The notes below the pieces were generated by a model. It was not told the origin of the DNA. It did not search any database and was given only the letters and a program-made list of their open reading frames with translations. DNA of 64,000 nucleotides from Stenotrophomonas sp. ASS1 (GTDB lineage Bacteria > Pseudomonadota > Gammaproteobacteria > Xanthomonadales > Xanthomonadaceae), in NCBI RefSeq assembly GCF_004346925.1, contig NZ_CP031167.1, positions 3,430,001 to 3,494,000 of the forward strand, given 5' to 3'. Numbering within the stretch: position 1 is the first letter of the stretch; each line of letters opens with the position of its first letter. Below, piece after piece: positions 35,458 through 46,116 of the stretch. A program made the position numbers and the translations under genes.

Positions 35458-36276
35458 TCAGCGGATCTGCTTGCCGAGGCGGATCGACTGCAGGCGGTCC
35501 TGCGCGGTGCGCGCGGCGTCCGAGCCAGGGTACTGCGCCACGACGGTCTCCAGCGTCTGCTGGGCCTGGTCGACCTTGCCCTCGCCATACTGCGAGAGGC
35601 CGACCTTGAGCAGGCCGCCAGCGGCCTTGTCGTGGGTCGGATAGCGCGAGAGCAGTTCACGGAACTGGGCCTCCGCCATCGGGAAATTGCGGGTGGCGTA
35701 GTAGCTCTCGCCCAGCCAGTACAGCGCGTTCGGCGCGTAGACGCCGTTCGGGTACAGCTGCAGGAAGCTCAGGAACAGCTGCGCCGAATCATCGTACTTG
35801 CCGGCCTTCAGCGAATCGAAGGCGACGTTGTAGGAGGTGCGCTCGTCGCCGGTGGCGGCAAGGCTGCCGGCATCACCATGGACGGAAGGCGGCCGCTCGG
35901 AAGTGGCCGCCGCTGCGGGTTTTGCCGGGGCCGGGGCGGCCTTCGGCGCGCTCGCCGGAACGGGCGGCAGGGCCGGGGCGGCATTGCCCCCTTCCAACCG
36001 GTTCAGGCGGCTGTCCAGATCCAGGTACTGGTCCTGGGCGGACTGCTTGAGCTGGGCGTTGTCGTGCTGCAACTGCTCGATCGAGGCCTGCAGGCTGGTG
36101 ACCTGCTGCCGCAGCTGATTGATCTGGTTCAACAGGTCCTGGTTGGCACTGTTGTTGTACATCTGCTGCTCGATCGCGCCAACGCGGTCGGCCAGGCTCT
36201 GTCGCTGTGCATGCGCCGGTGCGGCAGCCACGAGGGCTGCCGCAACGACCAGCATCAGTTTGATGCCAATACGCAT
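35458..36276 (-). CDS. cpoB: Cell division coordinator CpoB (YbgF)
   Basis: The 272-residue periplasmic protein has a signal peptide (MLVVAAALVAAAPAHA) and an N-terminal coiled coil (QINQLRQQVTSLQASIEQLQ) that trimerises. A Pro/Ala linker leads to C-terminal TPR repeats (YNVAFDSLKAGKYDDSAQLF, NALYWLGESYYATRNFPMAE, YPGSDAARTAQDRL). CpoB links the Tol machine to PBP1B during constriction. It is the last tol-pal gene, three bases after pal. The PBP1B gene (mrcB) is also in this window. Confidence 0.96.
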   Translation of the reverse strand: MRIGIKLMLVVAAALVAAAPAHAQRQSLADRVGAIEQQMYNNSANQDLLNQINQLRQQVTSLQASIEQLQHDNAQLKQSAQDQYLDLDSRLNRLEGGNAAPALPPVPASAPKAAPAPAKPAAAATSERPPSVHGDAGSLAATGDERTSYNVAFDSLKAGKYDDSAQLFLSFLQLYPNGVYAPNALYWLGESYYATRNFPMAEAQFRELLSRYPTHDKAAGGLLKVGLSQYGEGKVDQAQQTLETVVAQYPGSDAARTAQDRLQSIRLGKQIR

Positions 36277-36279
36277 GGA

Positions 36280-36798
36280 TTACTGCGCGGTGTAGACGAT
36301 TTCGACGCGACGGTTCTGCGACCAGCAGGACTCGTTCGACTCGGTGCAGACCGGACGCTCTTCACCGTAGGACACGACGGTCAGCTGCGAAGCCGAGCCA
36401 CCGTTGGCCTGCAGGGCCGAGTTGACGCCGTTGCCACGACGCTCGCCCAGGGCCTGGTTGTACGCGCGCGAACCGCGCTCGTCGGTGTGGCCCTGCAGGG
36501 TGATGCGCGAGGACGGACGGTCACGCAGGTACTTGGCGTGGCACGCCATGATGGCCTGGAATTCCGGCTTCACGTCTTCCTTGTCCAGGTCGAAGTAGAC
36601 AACGCGCTGGCGCAGGCAAGCGTCGGTGTCCAGGTCGCCCGGGCCGTACAGGCCGGAGGTCGACGGAGCGGTCGGGGTGGTGGTCGAGGTGCCGGTGTCA
36701 ACCGGGGCTGCCGGCTCTTCCTTCACCTTCTTCGAGCAACCGGCCAGGACGGCCACAGACAGCAGGGAAACAAGCAGAACGCGGGTGGACTTGTTCAT
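36280..36798 (-). CDS. pal: Peptidoglycan-associated lipoprotein Pal
   Basis: The 172-residue lipoprotein has a lipobox LAGC near residue 21, a Thr/Pro linker and an OmpA-like C-terminal domain. The peptidoglycan-binding motif is in LQGHTDERGSRAYNQALGERR. It anchors the outer membrane to the wall and is the target of TolB. Four cysteines in the mature domain (CLRQR, CHAKY, CTESNESCW) are more than E. coli Pal has and could form disulfides. It lies between tolB and cpoB. Confidence 0.97.
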   Translation of the reverse strand: MNKSTRVLLVSLLSVAVLAGCSKKVKEEPAAPVDTGTSTTTPTAPSTSGLYGPGDLDTDACLRQRVVYFDLDKEDVKPEFQAIMACHAKYLRDRPSSRITLQGHTDERGSRAYNQALGERRGNGVNSALQANGGSASQLTVVSYGEERPVCTESNESCWSQNRRVEIVYTAQ

Positions 36799-36862
36799 GG
36801 CGATACCTTTGTGGCTCCTAGGCCGATGAGGGGTTCAAGACAGCGAAAATATTAACACTCTT

Positions 36863-38182
36863 TTAGCGCTGGGTACGGTATGGGGACCATGCCGGTTCGC
36901 GCACATCTCCGTCAGCCAGAACCAACCGCTGGCGCACGCGCGCATCGGCAGAAACGGCGTACAGCACACCACGGCCACCCTCGCGGGCGGCGTACAACAC
37001 CATGCTTGCGTTGGGCGCAAAGCTCGGAGATTCATCCAGCGAACCCGGGGACAGCGTGCTCCAGCGGGGCGAACCCAGCGAGCTGTCCATCATCGCGATC
37101 TTGTAGCTGTTGCCCGAGCCCTGGGCGACGGCGATCTTCTTGCCATCGTAGGACACCGAGGGCTTGGCATTGTAGTTGCCCTGGAAGGTCACGCGCTCGG
37201 CGCTGCCGCCGCCCGCACCGACCTTGTAGACCTGCGGACGGCCGCCGCGGTCGGAGGTGAAGTACACCGCGCTGCCGTCCGGTGCCCAGGTCGGCTCGGT
37301 ATCGATGGCGAAGTGGTTGGTCAGCTGGGTCAGCTGCTTGCTGCCCAGGTCCATCACGTAGATTTCCGGGTTACCCGAACGCGACAGGGTCAGGGCCAGC
37401 TTGCGGCCGTCCGGCGAGAACGCCGGGGCGCTGTTGATGCCGCGGAAGCTGGTGACCAGCTCACGCGCACCGGTGCCGATGTTCTGGATGTAGATGGCCG
37501 AATTGCCACGCTCGAAGCTGACGTAGGCCAGCTTGCTGCCATCCGGGCTCCACGACGGCGACAGCAGCGGCTCCGCCGAACGCACGATGGTCTGCGGGTT
37601 GTAGCCATCGGAGTCGGCCACCATCAGCGCGTAGCGCATGGCGTCGCCCTTGCCGCTGGCGGTCACGTAGGCGATGCGGGTCCAGAAGGCGCCACGGACA
37701 CCGGTGATCTTCTCGTAGATGGCGTCGGCCATCTGGTGGGCGACGTCACGCATGGCGTTGCCACGGGCGGTCATCGCCAGGCCCAGCAGGCGCTCGCCCT
37801 TCGGTACGTCGAACAGTTCGTACTCGACACGGTAGGCGCCGGCACCAGCGTCGAGCACGCGGCCGACCACGATGTAGTTCTGCTTCAGCGCGCGCCAGGT
37901 GGCGAACTGGATGTCGCCGCCCCGCACGGGCTTTTCGACGATCTGTGCTTCCGGCAGCGTGCGGAACTGGCCCGAACGCTCGAGGTCGGCGCGGACCACG
38001 CCGGCGACGTCGGTCTGCGGTGCAGCCGCCGAACCCTGGTAGGGCATCGGCACGATGGTGATCGGCAGCGCGGAGGCATTGCCGCCGATGATGTCGATAT
38101 CCAGCCCCTTCTGCTGCGCGACGGCAGCAAAGGGCAGCAACAGGGCCGCAAACACGGCAAGCCAGCGAGGCATCTTTTTCAT
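36863..38182 (-). CDS. tolB: Tol-Pal system protein TolB
   Basis: The 439-residue precursor has a signal peptide (WLAVFAALLLPFAAVAQ) and an N-terminal TolB domain beginning KGLDIDIIGGNASALPITIV. A C-terminal beta-propeller carries PD40-like repeats (LLSPSWSPDGSKLAYVSFE, APAFSPDGRKLALTLSR, DTEPTWAPDGSAVYFTSD). TolB links TolA/TolQR to Pal in the periplasm. The ATG at 38182 starts at MKKMPRWLAV. The 284-base gap upstream of it, longer than elsewhere in the operon, could hold an internal promoter. Confidence 0.97.
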   Translation of the reverse strand: MKKMPRWLAVFAALLLPFAAVAQQKGLDIDIIGGNASALPITIVPMPYQGSAAAPQTDVAGVVRADLERSGQFRTLPEAQIVEKPVRGGDIQFATWRALKQNYIVVGRVLDAGAGAYRVEYELFDVPKGERLLGLAMTARGNAMRDVAHQMADAIYEKITGVRGAFWTRIAYVTASGKGDAMRYALMVADSDGYNPQTIVRSAEPLLSPSWSPDGSKLAYVSFERGNSAIYIQNIGTGARELVTSFRGINSAPAFSPDGRKLALTLSRSGNPEIYVMDLGSKQLTQLTNHFAIDTEPTWAPDGSAVYFTSDRGGRPQVYKVGAGGGSAERVTFQGNYNAKPSVSYDGKKIAVAQGSGNSYKIAMMDSSLGSPRWSTLSPGSLDESPSFAPNASMVLYAAREGGRGVLYAVSADARVRQRLVLADGDVREPAWSPYRTQR

Positions 38183-38466
38183 GGAGCGCTCAATAGGGGG
38201 AAACCGGAACGAGGGATAACAAAGCGGGAGTGAACCGCTTCGCAATCATGAACCAAGGGTACGTGAATTCCGGGTCAGTTCCAGCCCGTCCTCTCACGCA
38301 CCGTTAACGTCGTGGCTAACATCGCACCGCCTGCCCCGGCCACACCGCCCCGCAGGGTGGTATTCCACAGCAGCCCCCAGCCTGCCCGGCTGAAACCGGG
38401 CCCGCCAGAGGCAAGCGCGACATCCGTGGGCGGAGGTGACCCGAGAGCCACCTTGCCCTGCCCGCC
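38183..38466 (-). other. tolA-tolB spacer
   Basis: This 284-base spacer within the tol operon holds no open gene. A short hairpin near 38384-38403 (gcccggctgaaaccgggc) may attenuate or process the transcript. A promoter for tolB-pal-cpoB is possible, but no clear -35/-10 pair was found. Confidence 0.4.
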
Positions 38467-39511
38467 TCAGCGATCCTGGGCAGTAAAGGTGAAGTTGAGC
38501 GTGCGTGCGAACACAGACTCGAAGCCGCGGTACGGCAGCGGCTGCGCGTTGAGCACGGCGGCCTCGATCGAACGCTTGCCGGCCTCGTCGTACGGGCAGT
38601 TCGGGCTGACCTTGGCCTGCATCACCGTGCCCCCCGGAATCTGGGTGATGGTGATCTGGCAACGCTGGCCGAGCGGCACCGTATCCGGGCGCACCCACTG
38701 CGACAGCACCTTGGCCTGGATCGCGGCCGCGTACTTGGCCGAAAGATCATCGCTGTTGCCACCGCCACCGGCGGCCGGCTGGGAGGCACCGCTGGAACCG
38801 GCAGCGGCACTGCCGGCAGCATTACGCGCGGCTGCCACCTGGCGCAGCTTCTGCTCGGCCAGCTTGGCTTCCTTCTCGGCCTGCTCGCGGCGGGCACGGA
38901 TCTCGGCGATCTTCTTCTGCTTCTCGGCCTCGGCCTTGTCAGCCGCCACGCGCTCCTGCTCGGCCTGCTTCTTCTTTTCGTCCGCTTCCTGCTGCTTGGC
39001 CAGGCGCAGCTTCTGCTCCGCTTCTTCCTGGCGCTTGCGTTCGGTCAGGTCGATCTGTTCCTGGCGGCGCTTGGCTTCCTGTTCCTGCTTGGCCTTCTCC
39101 TGCGAGATGGCCAGCGCGCTCACCGCTTCCTGGTCCTTGGTGTCCGGCTGCGCGACACGCTCCTGCGCCTGTTGCTGCTGCGGCGTAGGGGCGTCCTGCG
39201 GGCGCGGCTCGGGAATCGGCTGCGGCGGCGGGATGGTGTCTTCCGGCACCGGGATCGGCTCGGCCACCGGCGGCGGCAGGTCTTCCAGCTTCTCCGACTG
39301 GCGCAGGGCCTGGCGCGCGGCGGAGGCCTCGGACGCGGACAGCGCCAGGCTGGCCTCGACCGAGGGGTCGCCGGCGGCGGCATCGGTGTTGCGCTCGGGC
39401 GACCAGAACCAGGCCACGATGAACACCAGCGCGACCAGCAGGTGCACCAGCAACGCCAGCGCCAGGGGCAGGCCCCAGCCGGGTTCGCGCTGATGCGGGG
39501 GTGGCAGGGCG

Positions 39512-39522
<11 letters not shown>
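38467..39522 (-). CDS. tolA: Tol-Pal system protein TolA
   Basis: The 351-residue inner-membrane protein has one N-terminal helix (LPLALALLVHLLVALVFIVAW). A long charged helical domain of Lys/Glu/Gln/Ala (about residues 150-255) spans the periplasm. The C-terminal domain (YAAAIQAKVLSQWVRPD to LPYRGFESVF) binds Pal and TolB. Its start overlaps the end of tolR by 11 bases, indicating coupling. Length is somewhat below that of E. coli TolA. Confidence 0.95.
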
Positions 39523-39940
<418 letters not shown>

Positions 39941-39964
39941 GGCTTGGACTCCCGGGTCAGGCGC

Positions 39965-40744
39965 TTACTCGTCGCCAGCGCTCTGGCGCTGCAGGATGGA
40001 GCTGAACTCTTCGGCGAAGGTCTCGAACCGCACCGACATGCGCTCCACGCGCGTGGTGAAGCGGTTGTAGGCCCACACCGCCGGGATCGCCACGAACAGG
40101 CCGATGGCGGTGGCGAACAGTGCCTCGGAGATGCCCGGCGCGACGGCGGCGATGCCGGCCTGCGCACCGCTGCTGATCATGTCGTGCATGGTCACCATGA
40201 TGCCGAACACGGTACCGACCAGGCCCACGTAAGGCGCGGTCGAGCCGATGTTGGCCAGCAGTTCCAGGTTGCGCTCAAGCTGGTCCACTTCGCGGGTGTA
40301 AGTGGTGCGCATGGCACGCTGTGCGCCTTCCAGCTGGGCACGACCGTCCAGGCGGCGCTTGTCGCGCAGGCGGGTGTACTCGCGGAAGCCGGCTTCGAAG
40401 ATGGCTTCCAGGCCGCCGACATTGCGGCTGCGGTCGGTGGCCGAGCTGTACAGCTTGCCCAGGTCCGCACCGGACCAGAAGCGGTTCTCGAACTCGTCGG
40501 CTTCGCGGGTGGCCTGCTTGAACACGCGGGCCTTGCGGAAAATGATCACCCAGCTGACGAACGAGCCGACCAGCAGCAGCAGCACGATGATCTTCACCGG
40601 CAGGCTGGCCTTGGCCATCAGTTCGAGGTAGTTGATGCCGCCGCCAGTGGTGGCCTGGGCAAGGGTCTGTGTCGCGGCATTGCTGACATCGGCCGGCAGT
40701 GCCTCGGTGACCGTGGCCTGCAGGGCCAGGAGCGTTGCGATCAT
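39965..40744 (-). CDS. tolQ: Tol-Pal system protein TolQ
   Basis: The 259-residue protein has three membrane helices: LPVKIIVLLLLVGSFVSWVI near the N-terminus, then TAPYVGLVGTVFGIMVTM and ALFATAIGLFVAIPAVWAYN. The latter two are the conserved MotA/TolQ/ExbB region. It forms the motor stator with TolR. The ATG at 40744 (MIATLLALQA) sits 10 bases from the ybgC stop, as in the standard ybgC-tolQRA order. Confidence 0.97.
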   Translation of the reverse strand: MIATLLALQATVTEALPADVSNAATQTLAQATTGGGINYLELMAKASLPVKIIVLLLLVGSFVSWVIIFRKARVFKQATREADEFENRFWSGADLGKLYSSATDRSRNVGGLEAIFEAGFREYTRLRDKRRLDGRAQLEGAQRAMRTTYTREVDQLERNLELLANIGSTAPYVGLVGTVFGIMVTMHDMISSGAQAGIAAVAPGISEALFATAIGLFVAIPAVWAYNRFTTRVERMSVRFETFAEEFSSILQRQSAGDE

Positions 40745-40754
40745 CCGTTGTTCC

Positions 40755-41186
40755 TCAGTGTTCGGATTCGGGGTGGAGGTGGGGTTGCAGCACGGCAAGG
40801 ACGGCCTCGTCCATGCCACGCGGGCGGAAACTGGCCGCTTCCAGTGCGGCGATGCGGACCTGCGCCGACAGCAGCAGCTCGCCGTCGCGCAGGATCTGCT
40901 GGTCGAAGACCATGCTGGCCTTCTTCAGCTGGACCAGGCGGGCACTCACCTGCAGGGTGTCATCCAGCCGTGCCGGCTTGATGAAATCCATCTGCATCGA
41001 GCGCACCGCGAAGACCATCCCGTGCTCGGCGCGCATGCGCTCCTGGCCGTAGCCCAGCGCACGCATCCATTCGGTCCGGGCCCGTTCCATGAAGGCCACG
41101 TAGCGGGCGTGGTAGACCACGCCACCTGCGTCGGTATCTTCCCAGTAAATGCGTGTCGGCCAACTGAATCGGGGCTCAACCGACAT
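40755..41186 (-). CDS. ybgC: Acyl-CoA thioesterase YbgC
   Basis: The 143-residue hotdog-fold thioesterase shows the family motif [27 protein letters not shown] (split over residues 13-39), with the catalytic Asp in EDTDAGG. YbgC hydrolyses acyl-CoA or acyl-ACP thioesters and is nearly always encoded at the head of the tol-pal operon. It overlaps the end of ruvB by 11 bases, so the ruvB and tol transcripts are probably joined. Confidence 0.95.
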   Translation of the reverse strand: MSVEPRFSWPTRIYWEDTDAGGVVYHARYVAFMERARTEWMRALGYGQERMRAEHGMVFAVRSMQMDFIKPARLDDTLQVSARLVQLKKASMVFDQQILRDGELLLSAQVRIAALEAASFRPRGMDEAVLAVLQPHLHPESEH

Positions 41187-42216
41187 CGGGAACCTCCGCG
41201 AACAGGTCCTGCGGCGGGTTCTTCGGCTTCAGGCCCATGTGCCGGTAGGCCTTGTGGGTGGCCATGCGGCCACGCGCGGTGCGCACCAGGAAGCCCTGCT
41301 GGATCAGGTACGGCTCGACCACGTCTTCCAGCGTGCCGCGCTCTTCAGACAGCGCCGCCGCCAGCGATTCGATGCCGACCGGGCCGCCGTCGAAGTAGTC
41401 GACCATGGTCTTGAGCAGGCGCCGGTCAAGCTCGTCGAAGCCCTCCGGGTCGACCTTGAGCATCTTCATCGCGGCTTGGGCCACGGCCTCGTCGATGTGG
41501 CCGCCGGCCTTCACCTGCGCATAGTCGCGCACGCGGCGCAGCAGGCGGTTGGCGATACGCGGGGTGCCACGCGCGCGGCGTGCGATCTCGCCGGCGCCAT
41601 CGGCGGTGCAGTCGATGGCCAGGATGGCTGCCGAGCGGCGCACGATCCGGGTCAGCTCCTCGACGCTGTAGAACTCCAGGCGCTGGACGATGCCGAAGCG
41701 GTCGCGCAACGGCGCGGTCAGAAGGCCAGCACGGGTGGTGGCACCGATCAGGGTGAACGGCGGCAGGTCGATCTTGATCGAGCGGGCGGCAGGGCCCTCG
41801 CCGATCATGATGTCGATCTGGAAATCTTCCATCGCCGGGTACAGCACTTCCTCCACCACCGGCGACAGGCGATGGATCTCGTCGATGAACAGCACATCGT
41901 GCGGCTGCAGGTTGGTCAGCAGCGCGGCGAGGTCGCCGGCCTTCTCGATCACCGGGCCGGAGGTGACCCGCAGGGCCACGCCCAGCTCGTTGGCGATGAC
42001 ATGGCTGAGGGTGGTCTTGCCCAGACCGGGCGGCCCGAAGATCAGCACATGGTCGAGCGCGTCGCCGCGCCCCTTGGCCGCCTGGATGTAGATCTCCATC
42101 TGCTCGCGCACCGGCACCTGGCCGAGGTAGTCGGCAAGGCGCTTGGGGCGGATGCTGGCGTCGGCGGCGTCATCCTCGCGGGTGGCGCCGGCGCCGATGA
42201 TGCGGTCGTCGGTCAT
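41176..42216 (-). CDS. ruvB: Holliday junction helicase motor RuvB
   Basis: The 346-residue AAA+ ATPase drives branch migration with RuvA. Walker A is in [19 protein letters not shown], Walker B in [17 protein letters not shown], sensor 1 in [20 protein letters not shown] and the arginine-finger region in [16 protein letters not shown]-terminal winged helix ends near [14 protein letters not shown]. The ATG at 42216 gives [10 protein letters not shown]. It is separated from ruvA by kup and a 0.7-kb repeat-filled gap, whereas in many bacteria ruvA and ruvB are adjacent. Confidence 0.98.
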   Translation of the reverse strand: MTDDRIIGAGATREDDAADASIRPKRLADYLGQVPVREQMEIYIQAAKGRGDALDHVLIFGPPGLGKTTLSHVIANELGVALRVTSGPVIEKAGDLAALLTNLQPHDVLFIDEIHRLSPVVEEVLYPAMEDFQIDIMIGEGPAARSIKIDLPPFTLIGATTRAGLLTAPLRDRFGIVQRLEFYSVEELTRIVRRSAAILAIDCTADGAGEIARRARGTPRIANRLLRRVRDYAQVKAGGHIDEAVAQAAMKMLKVDPEGFDELDRRLLKTMVDYFDGGPVGIESLAAALSEERGTLEDVVEPYLIQQGFLVRTARGRMATHKAYRHMGLKPKNPPQDLFAEVPDVG

Positions 42217-42248
42217 GTGCTGATTATGCGGCAAAAGCGCGGGTTTCG

Positions 42249-42657
42249 GCCGGTCTGCGCCCGGCACCCGCAGAGGCAACGGCAACGGCAACATCCAGAG
42301 CAACAGCCGAAGCGGGCTTCCTGGGGAATGGCGGGGTGGGTCCGCTTGCGGGGGACGCTGCAAGTACCCCTCCGGGGCCCGGCCCAGCCGCTGGCGGCTG
42401 GGCGTTCGGGCGCTTGCGAAGCAGTGCTTCGCAAGCAAAGCGCCCTCACCCATGTGAGCTCGGTCGCCGCTTGCTCGTGTGCGCAATCCTGCGCACACGG
42501 CAAGACCGGGGTTGGGCGTCCTGCCCAACCCGCCCGAGGCATGCCTCGGGCCCATGCGGCTCACGCCCCCGCAACCGGACCCACCCCGCCTTCGACAGTT
42601 TCCTGCGGCCTGTCGGAACGGCATTCTGCTTTGGTAGGTGCCGACCTTGGTCGACAC
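42249..42657. repeat. Composite intergenic palindrome element, site D (single unit with inserts)
   Basis: Starting beside the ruvB start codon, this element has a weak hairpin, ACCCGC, and a CAACGGCAACGGCAAC tract. Its 25-nt arms at 42330-42354 and 42566-42590 carry one mismatch. The interior holds two extra modules also present at site A: a reversed block with the gcgcttgcgaagcagtgc hairpin (about 42366-42446), and the block running from gcttgctcgtgtgcgc to gaggcatgcctcggg (about 42467-42556). CTTCGACAGTTTCCTGCGG and a GTAGGTGCCGACC palindrome (42634-42657) close it. Confidence 0.85.
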
Positions 42658-42744
42658 GATAGATCCAGGCGTGGAGGAAACTGGAGAGCAGAGTGGGCCA
42701 AGCTTCAAGCGCGCGGCATCTCCGCAAGTGGAGCCCCCTTGTTG

Positions 42745-42864
42745 TTCAAGGGGGCGCGCCGACAGGCGGGGGGGATAAGGTGGAATGCGCGGAACGCCAG
42801 CGCCCAAGGCGCCTGCGTTTCAAGGGGGCGCGCCGACAGGCGCGGGGATAAGGTGGAATGCGCG
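42745..42864. repeat. Two ~47-bp direct repeats downstream of kup
   Basis: Nearly identical blocks 42745-42791 and 42819-42864 share TTCAAGGGGGCGCGCCGACA and GGATAAGGTGGAATGCGCG, with 27 bases between. A CCCCCTTG/CAAGGGGG hairpin (42734-42754) overlaps the first. No gene lies in 42658-42901. Confidence 0.75.
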
Positions 42865-42901
42865 CGGGACCCACGGTTTGCGCAGCAAATCGTGGGACGT
42901 A

Positions 42902-42932
42902 GCGCAGGTGGAGATTAGATCTCCACCTGCGC
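42902..42932 (-). terminator. Perfect hairpin spanning the kup stop codon
   Basis: Fourteen-base arms (42902-42915 and 42919-42932) with a 3-base loop contain the kup stop codon. No T-run follows, so it may be a Rho-dependent or mRNA-stabilising end. Confidence 0.5.
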
Positions 42933-44834
42933 GCCCAGTTCCACCAATCTGTTGCCCGGGATCCGGAAGAAGCCCGTCGCCGGCGCGGCGTTTCGATGCA
43001 TCAGGGCGAACAGCTTGTCACGCCAGATCGGCATGCCACGGTTGGCGGTGGCGACGATGGTTTCGCGGCTGGCGAAGAAGGTGGTGTCCATCGGGTCGAA
43101 GTAGATGCCGCCGTGGTCGCACGAGCGCATCAGCGCCAGCGGCACGTCCGGGGTCTCCATGAAACCGAAGCGCACGTAGACGCGGTAGAACTCGTCGCCC
43201 ACCGATTCGATCTTCAGCCGCTGCCCTTCCATCGCATAGGGAATGGGCAGGGTTTCCACGTGCAGGAACACGTTGCGCTCGTGCAGCACCTTGTTGTGCT
43301 TGAGGTTGTGCATCAGCGCATGCGGGGCCACGGTCGGGTCGGCAGTGAGGAACACGGCGGTGCCCGGCACGCGTACCGGCGGCGCCAGCATCAGGCCTGG
43401 CAGGAAGGTGTCCAGGCGGATGCCGTCCTTGCGGATCTCATCGCGCAGCAGCTCGCGGCCACGGCGCCAGGTGCGCATCATGGTGAACAGGAAGATGCCC
43501 AGCACCACCGGGAACCATGCACCCTGCAGCAGCTTGGCGCCGTTGGCGATGACGAAGCCGAGGTCGATGATGAAGAACACCACGCACAGCGGCAGCAGCC
43601 AGGCGCGCGCCTTCGGCCACAGCGAGCGGGCGACCAAGGCCAGCAGCAGGGTATCGATCAGCATCGTGGCCGACACCGAGATGCCGTAGGCCACGGCCAG
43701 GTTCGACGAGCTGCGGAAGGCCAGCACCAGGCCGATCACCATCACCGCGATACCCCAGTTGATGCCCGGGATGTAGATCTGGCCGATGGTGTCGTGCGAG
43801 GTGTGCTTGATGCGCATGCGCGGGATGTAACCCAGCTGCATGGCCTGGCGCGAGACCGAGAACGCACCGGTGATGACCGACTGCGACGCGATCACCGCCG
43901 CCATCGTGGCCAGGATGATCATCGGGTACAGCGCCCACGGCGGCACCGCCTCGAAGAACGGGTTCTTCAGCGCCTCGGGGTGGTTGAGCACCAGTGCGCC
44001 CTGCCCCAGGTAGTTCAGCACCAGGCACGGCAGCACGAAGAAATACCAGGCGTGGCGGATGGGTTTGGCGCCGAAGTGACCCATGTCGGCGTACAGCGCC
44101 TCGCCACCGGTCACCGCCAGCACCACCGCGCCAAGGATGAAGATGCCGTGCCAGCTGTGTTCCATGAAGAAGCGGATCGCCCACCACGGGTTGAAGGCTT
44201 TCAGCACTTCCGGTGCGTCGACGATGTTGTAGATGCCGATCGCCGCCAGCGAGATGAACCAGACCGAGGTGATCGGGCCGAATGCCTTGCCGATTTTTTC
44301 GGTACCGAAGCGCTGCGCGGCAAACACCATCAGCAGCACCACCACGGTGATCGGCACGATGAAGGCATGCAGGCCGGGCGCGGCCACCTCCAGGCCCTCG
44401 ACCGCGCCAAGCACGGAGATCGCCGGGGTGATCACGCCATCACCGAAGAACAGCGAGGCACCGAAGATGCCGAGGATGCCGACCACATAGGCCGAGCGCG
44501 ACCCGTTGCGCAGCGTGCGCTGGGTCAGCGCCATCAGCGCCATGATGCCGCCCTCGCCGTCGTTGTCGGCGCGCATGATGATGGTCACGTACTTCAGCGT
44601 GACCACGATGTTCAACGCCCAGAACGCCAGCGACAGCACGCCCAGAACGGTGTCGTGGTCACTGTTGAGCCCGTAGTGCGGCGAGAACGCCTCCTTCAGG
44701 GTGTACAGCGGGCTGGTACCGATATCGCCGAAGACCACGCCGATCGCACCGATGATCAGCGCGAGGCCTCCGGCTGGAGGGGCGTGACCATGACCGCCTG
44801 GGGCGGCCGCGTGCGGGGTTTGACTGCTGGACAT
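42915..44834 (-). CDS. kup: Low-affinity potassium transporter Kup
   Basis: The 639-residue HAK/KUP/KT transporter takes up K+ with protons. About twelve membrane helices begin with [25 protein letters not shown], the family signature. [11 protein letters not shown] and [21 protein letters not shown] follow. A soluble C-terminal domain ends with [13 protein letters not shown]. Length is normal. It lies 48 bases downstream of ruvA in the ruvC-ruvA-ruvB region, an insertion of an ion transporter into a recombination operon. Confidence 0.96.
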   Translation of the reverse strand: MSSSQTPHAAAPGGHGHAPPAGGLALIIGAIGVVFGDIGTSPLYTLKEAFSPHYGLNSDHDTVLGVLSLAFWALNIVVTLKYVTIIMRADNDGEGGIMALMALTQRTLRNGSRSAYVVGILGIFGASLFFGDGVITPAISVLGAVEGLEVAAPGLHAFIVPITVVVLLMVFAAQRFGTEKIGKAFGPITSVWFISLAAIGIYNIVDAPEVLKAFNPWWAIRFFMEHSWHGIFILGAVVLAVTGGEALYADMGHFGAKPIRHAWYFFVLPCLVLNYLGQGALVLNHPEALKNPFFEAVPPWALYPMIILATMAAVIASQSVITGAFSVSRQAMQLGYIPRMRIKHTSHDTIGQIYIPGINWGIAVMVIGLVLAFRSSSNLAVAYGISVSATMLIDTLLLALVARSLWPKARAWLLPLCVVFFIIDLGFVIANGAKLLQGAWFPVVLGIFLFTMMRTWRRGRELLRDEIRKDGIRLDTFLPGLMLAPPVRVPGTAVFLTADPTVAPHALMHNLKHNKVLHERNVFLHVETLPIPYAMEGQRLKIESVGDEFYRVYVRFGFMETPDVPLALMRSCDHGGIYFDPMDTTFFASRETIVATANRGMPIWRDKLFALMHRNAAPATGFFRIPGNRLVELGAQVEI

Positions 44835-44882
44835 GGGACTCCTGGCGAAGCTCAGGCGGTGGGTTGGGGAAAGGAAGGCGGG

Positions 44883-45476
44883 TCAGCGCAGTGCCGACTG
44901 CAGCGCCTTGCGGATCACGGTGGCCACTTCGTCACCTTCGTTGAAGGCATCGCGGGCCATGCGCGCCGCTTCGGCCGGCTTGTAGCCCAGCTGCTGCAGG
45001 GCCACGGTGGCATCGGACAGCGGATCGGCCGGGGCCGGGCCGCTGCCGGTCGGCAGCGCGCCGCCGGCACCGAACTGCGCCGCGCGGTCACGCAGCTCCA
45101 GCACCATGCGCTCGGCGGTCTTCTTGCCGATGCCCGGAATGCGGGTCAGCGCGGTGATGTCACCGGCCTGGACCATGCGCGCGAATTCCTCGACGGTGAC
45201 GCCGGACAGCACGGCCAGCGCGATCTTCGCGCCGATGCCACTGACCTTCTGCACGTCGCGGAACAGGCGCCGCTCACCTTCGCGCAGGAAGCCGTACAGC
45301 GAGACGCTGTCTTCCTTCTGCGAGTAATGGGTGTACAGGGTAACCTCGCGGCCGAGCTCGGGCAGGTCGTAGAAGGTGCTCATCGGCGCCTCCAGCTCGT
45401 AGCCCACTCCGTTCACGTCCACCACCAGCCACGGCGGCGCCTTGTAGGCGACGATGCCGCGCAGTCGACCGATCAT
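44883..45476 (-). CDS. ruvA: Holliday junction-binding protein RuvA
   Basis: The 197-residue protein starts [20 protein letters not shown], an OB fold. Two helix-hairpin-helix motifs follow ([15 protein letters not shown] and [18 protein letters not shown]). A flexible linker and C-terminal domain III ([19 protein letters not shown]) bind RuvB. RuvA tetramers bind four-way junctions. It is 13 bases downstream of ruvC. The ATG at 45476 is the conserved start. Confidence 0.97.
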   Translation of the reverse strand: MIGRLRGIVAYKAPPWLVVDVNGVGYELEAPMSTFYDLPELGREVTLYTHYSQKEDSVSLYGFLREGERRLFRDVQKVSGIGAKIALAVLSGVTVEEFARMVQAGDITALTRIPGIGKKTAERMVLELRDRAAQFGAGGALPTGSGPAPADPLSDATVALQQLGYKPAEAARMARDAFNEGDEVATVIRKALQSALR

Positions 45477-45489
45477 TGCGTGCAGCTCC

Positions 45490-46011
45490 TCATTTGCGGC
45501 CCCACGCCTGGCGGGCACTGAGCCCCAGGCGGTTGGCCGTTGCCCTTACGTGGGCATGGGTGATCGCCACTGCCAACGCGTCGGCCGCGTCGGCCTGCAG
45601 CTTGGTTTTCAGGTTGAGCATGAGCCCGACCATGTGTTGAACCTGTTGCTTTTCGGCGCCACCGCGCCCGACCACCGCCAGCTTGATCTCGCTGGCGGCG
45701 TATTCGTGCACCGGCAGGTCACGCAGCACCACGGCGGAAATGGCCGCGCCACGGGCCTGGCCCAGCTTCAGCGCCGAATCGGGGTTGCGGGCCATGAACA
45801 CGCGTTCGATGGCCACTTCCTGCGGCTGGTACTCGCGGCACAGGTCAGCCAGGCCCAGCACCAGCAGCTTCATGCGCTGCGGGAAATCGTCGGCGCCGAG
45901 CAGCACCAGCGGCTGGTGGTGCACGTGGCTGACGCGGCCGGTGGCGTCGACATCAATGATGCCGACCCCGGTCCGCTGCGAACCGGGGTCGATGCCGAGG
46001 ATGCGGGTCAT
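45490..46011 (-). CDS. ruvC: Holliday junction resolvase RuvC
   Basis: The 173-residue RNase H-fold endonuclease begins [20 protein letters not shown], with the first catalytic Asp in [30 protein letters not shown] supplies a second acidic residue, and the C-terminal [14 protein letters not shown] supplies the last acids. It cuts Holliday junctions after RuvAB migration. It follows yebC, a gene order widely conserved in proteobacteria. Confidence 0.98.
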   Translation of the reverse strand: MTRILGIDPGSQRTGVGIIDVDATGRVSHVHHQPLVLLGADDFPQRMKLLVLGLADLCREYQPQEVAIERVFMARNPDSALKLGQARGAAISAVVLRDLPVHEYAASEIKLAVVGRGGAEKQQVQHMVGLMLNLKTKLQADAADALAVAITHAHVRATANRLGLSARQAWGRK

Positions 46012-46116
46012 GCTGCACTCCTGGCGGGGCGGAACGGGAGGCGCTGGCAGGCGTATGGGCTCATGACTGTCCGCGGTGACCGTTCAACGGCCCGCGCCCA
46101 GGCCGTCGAGGACGGC

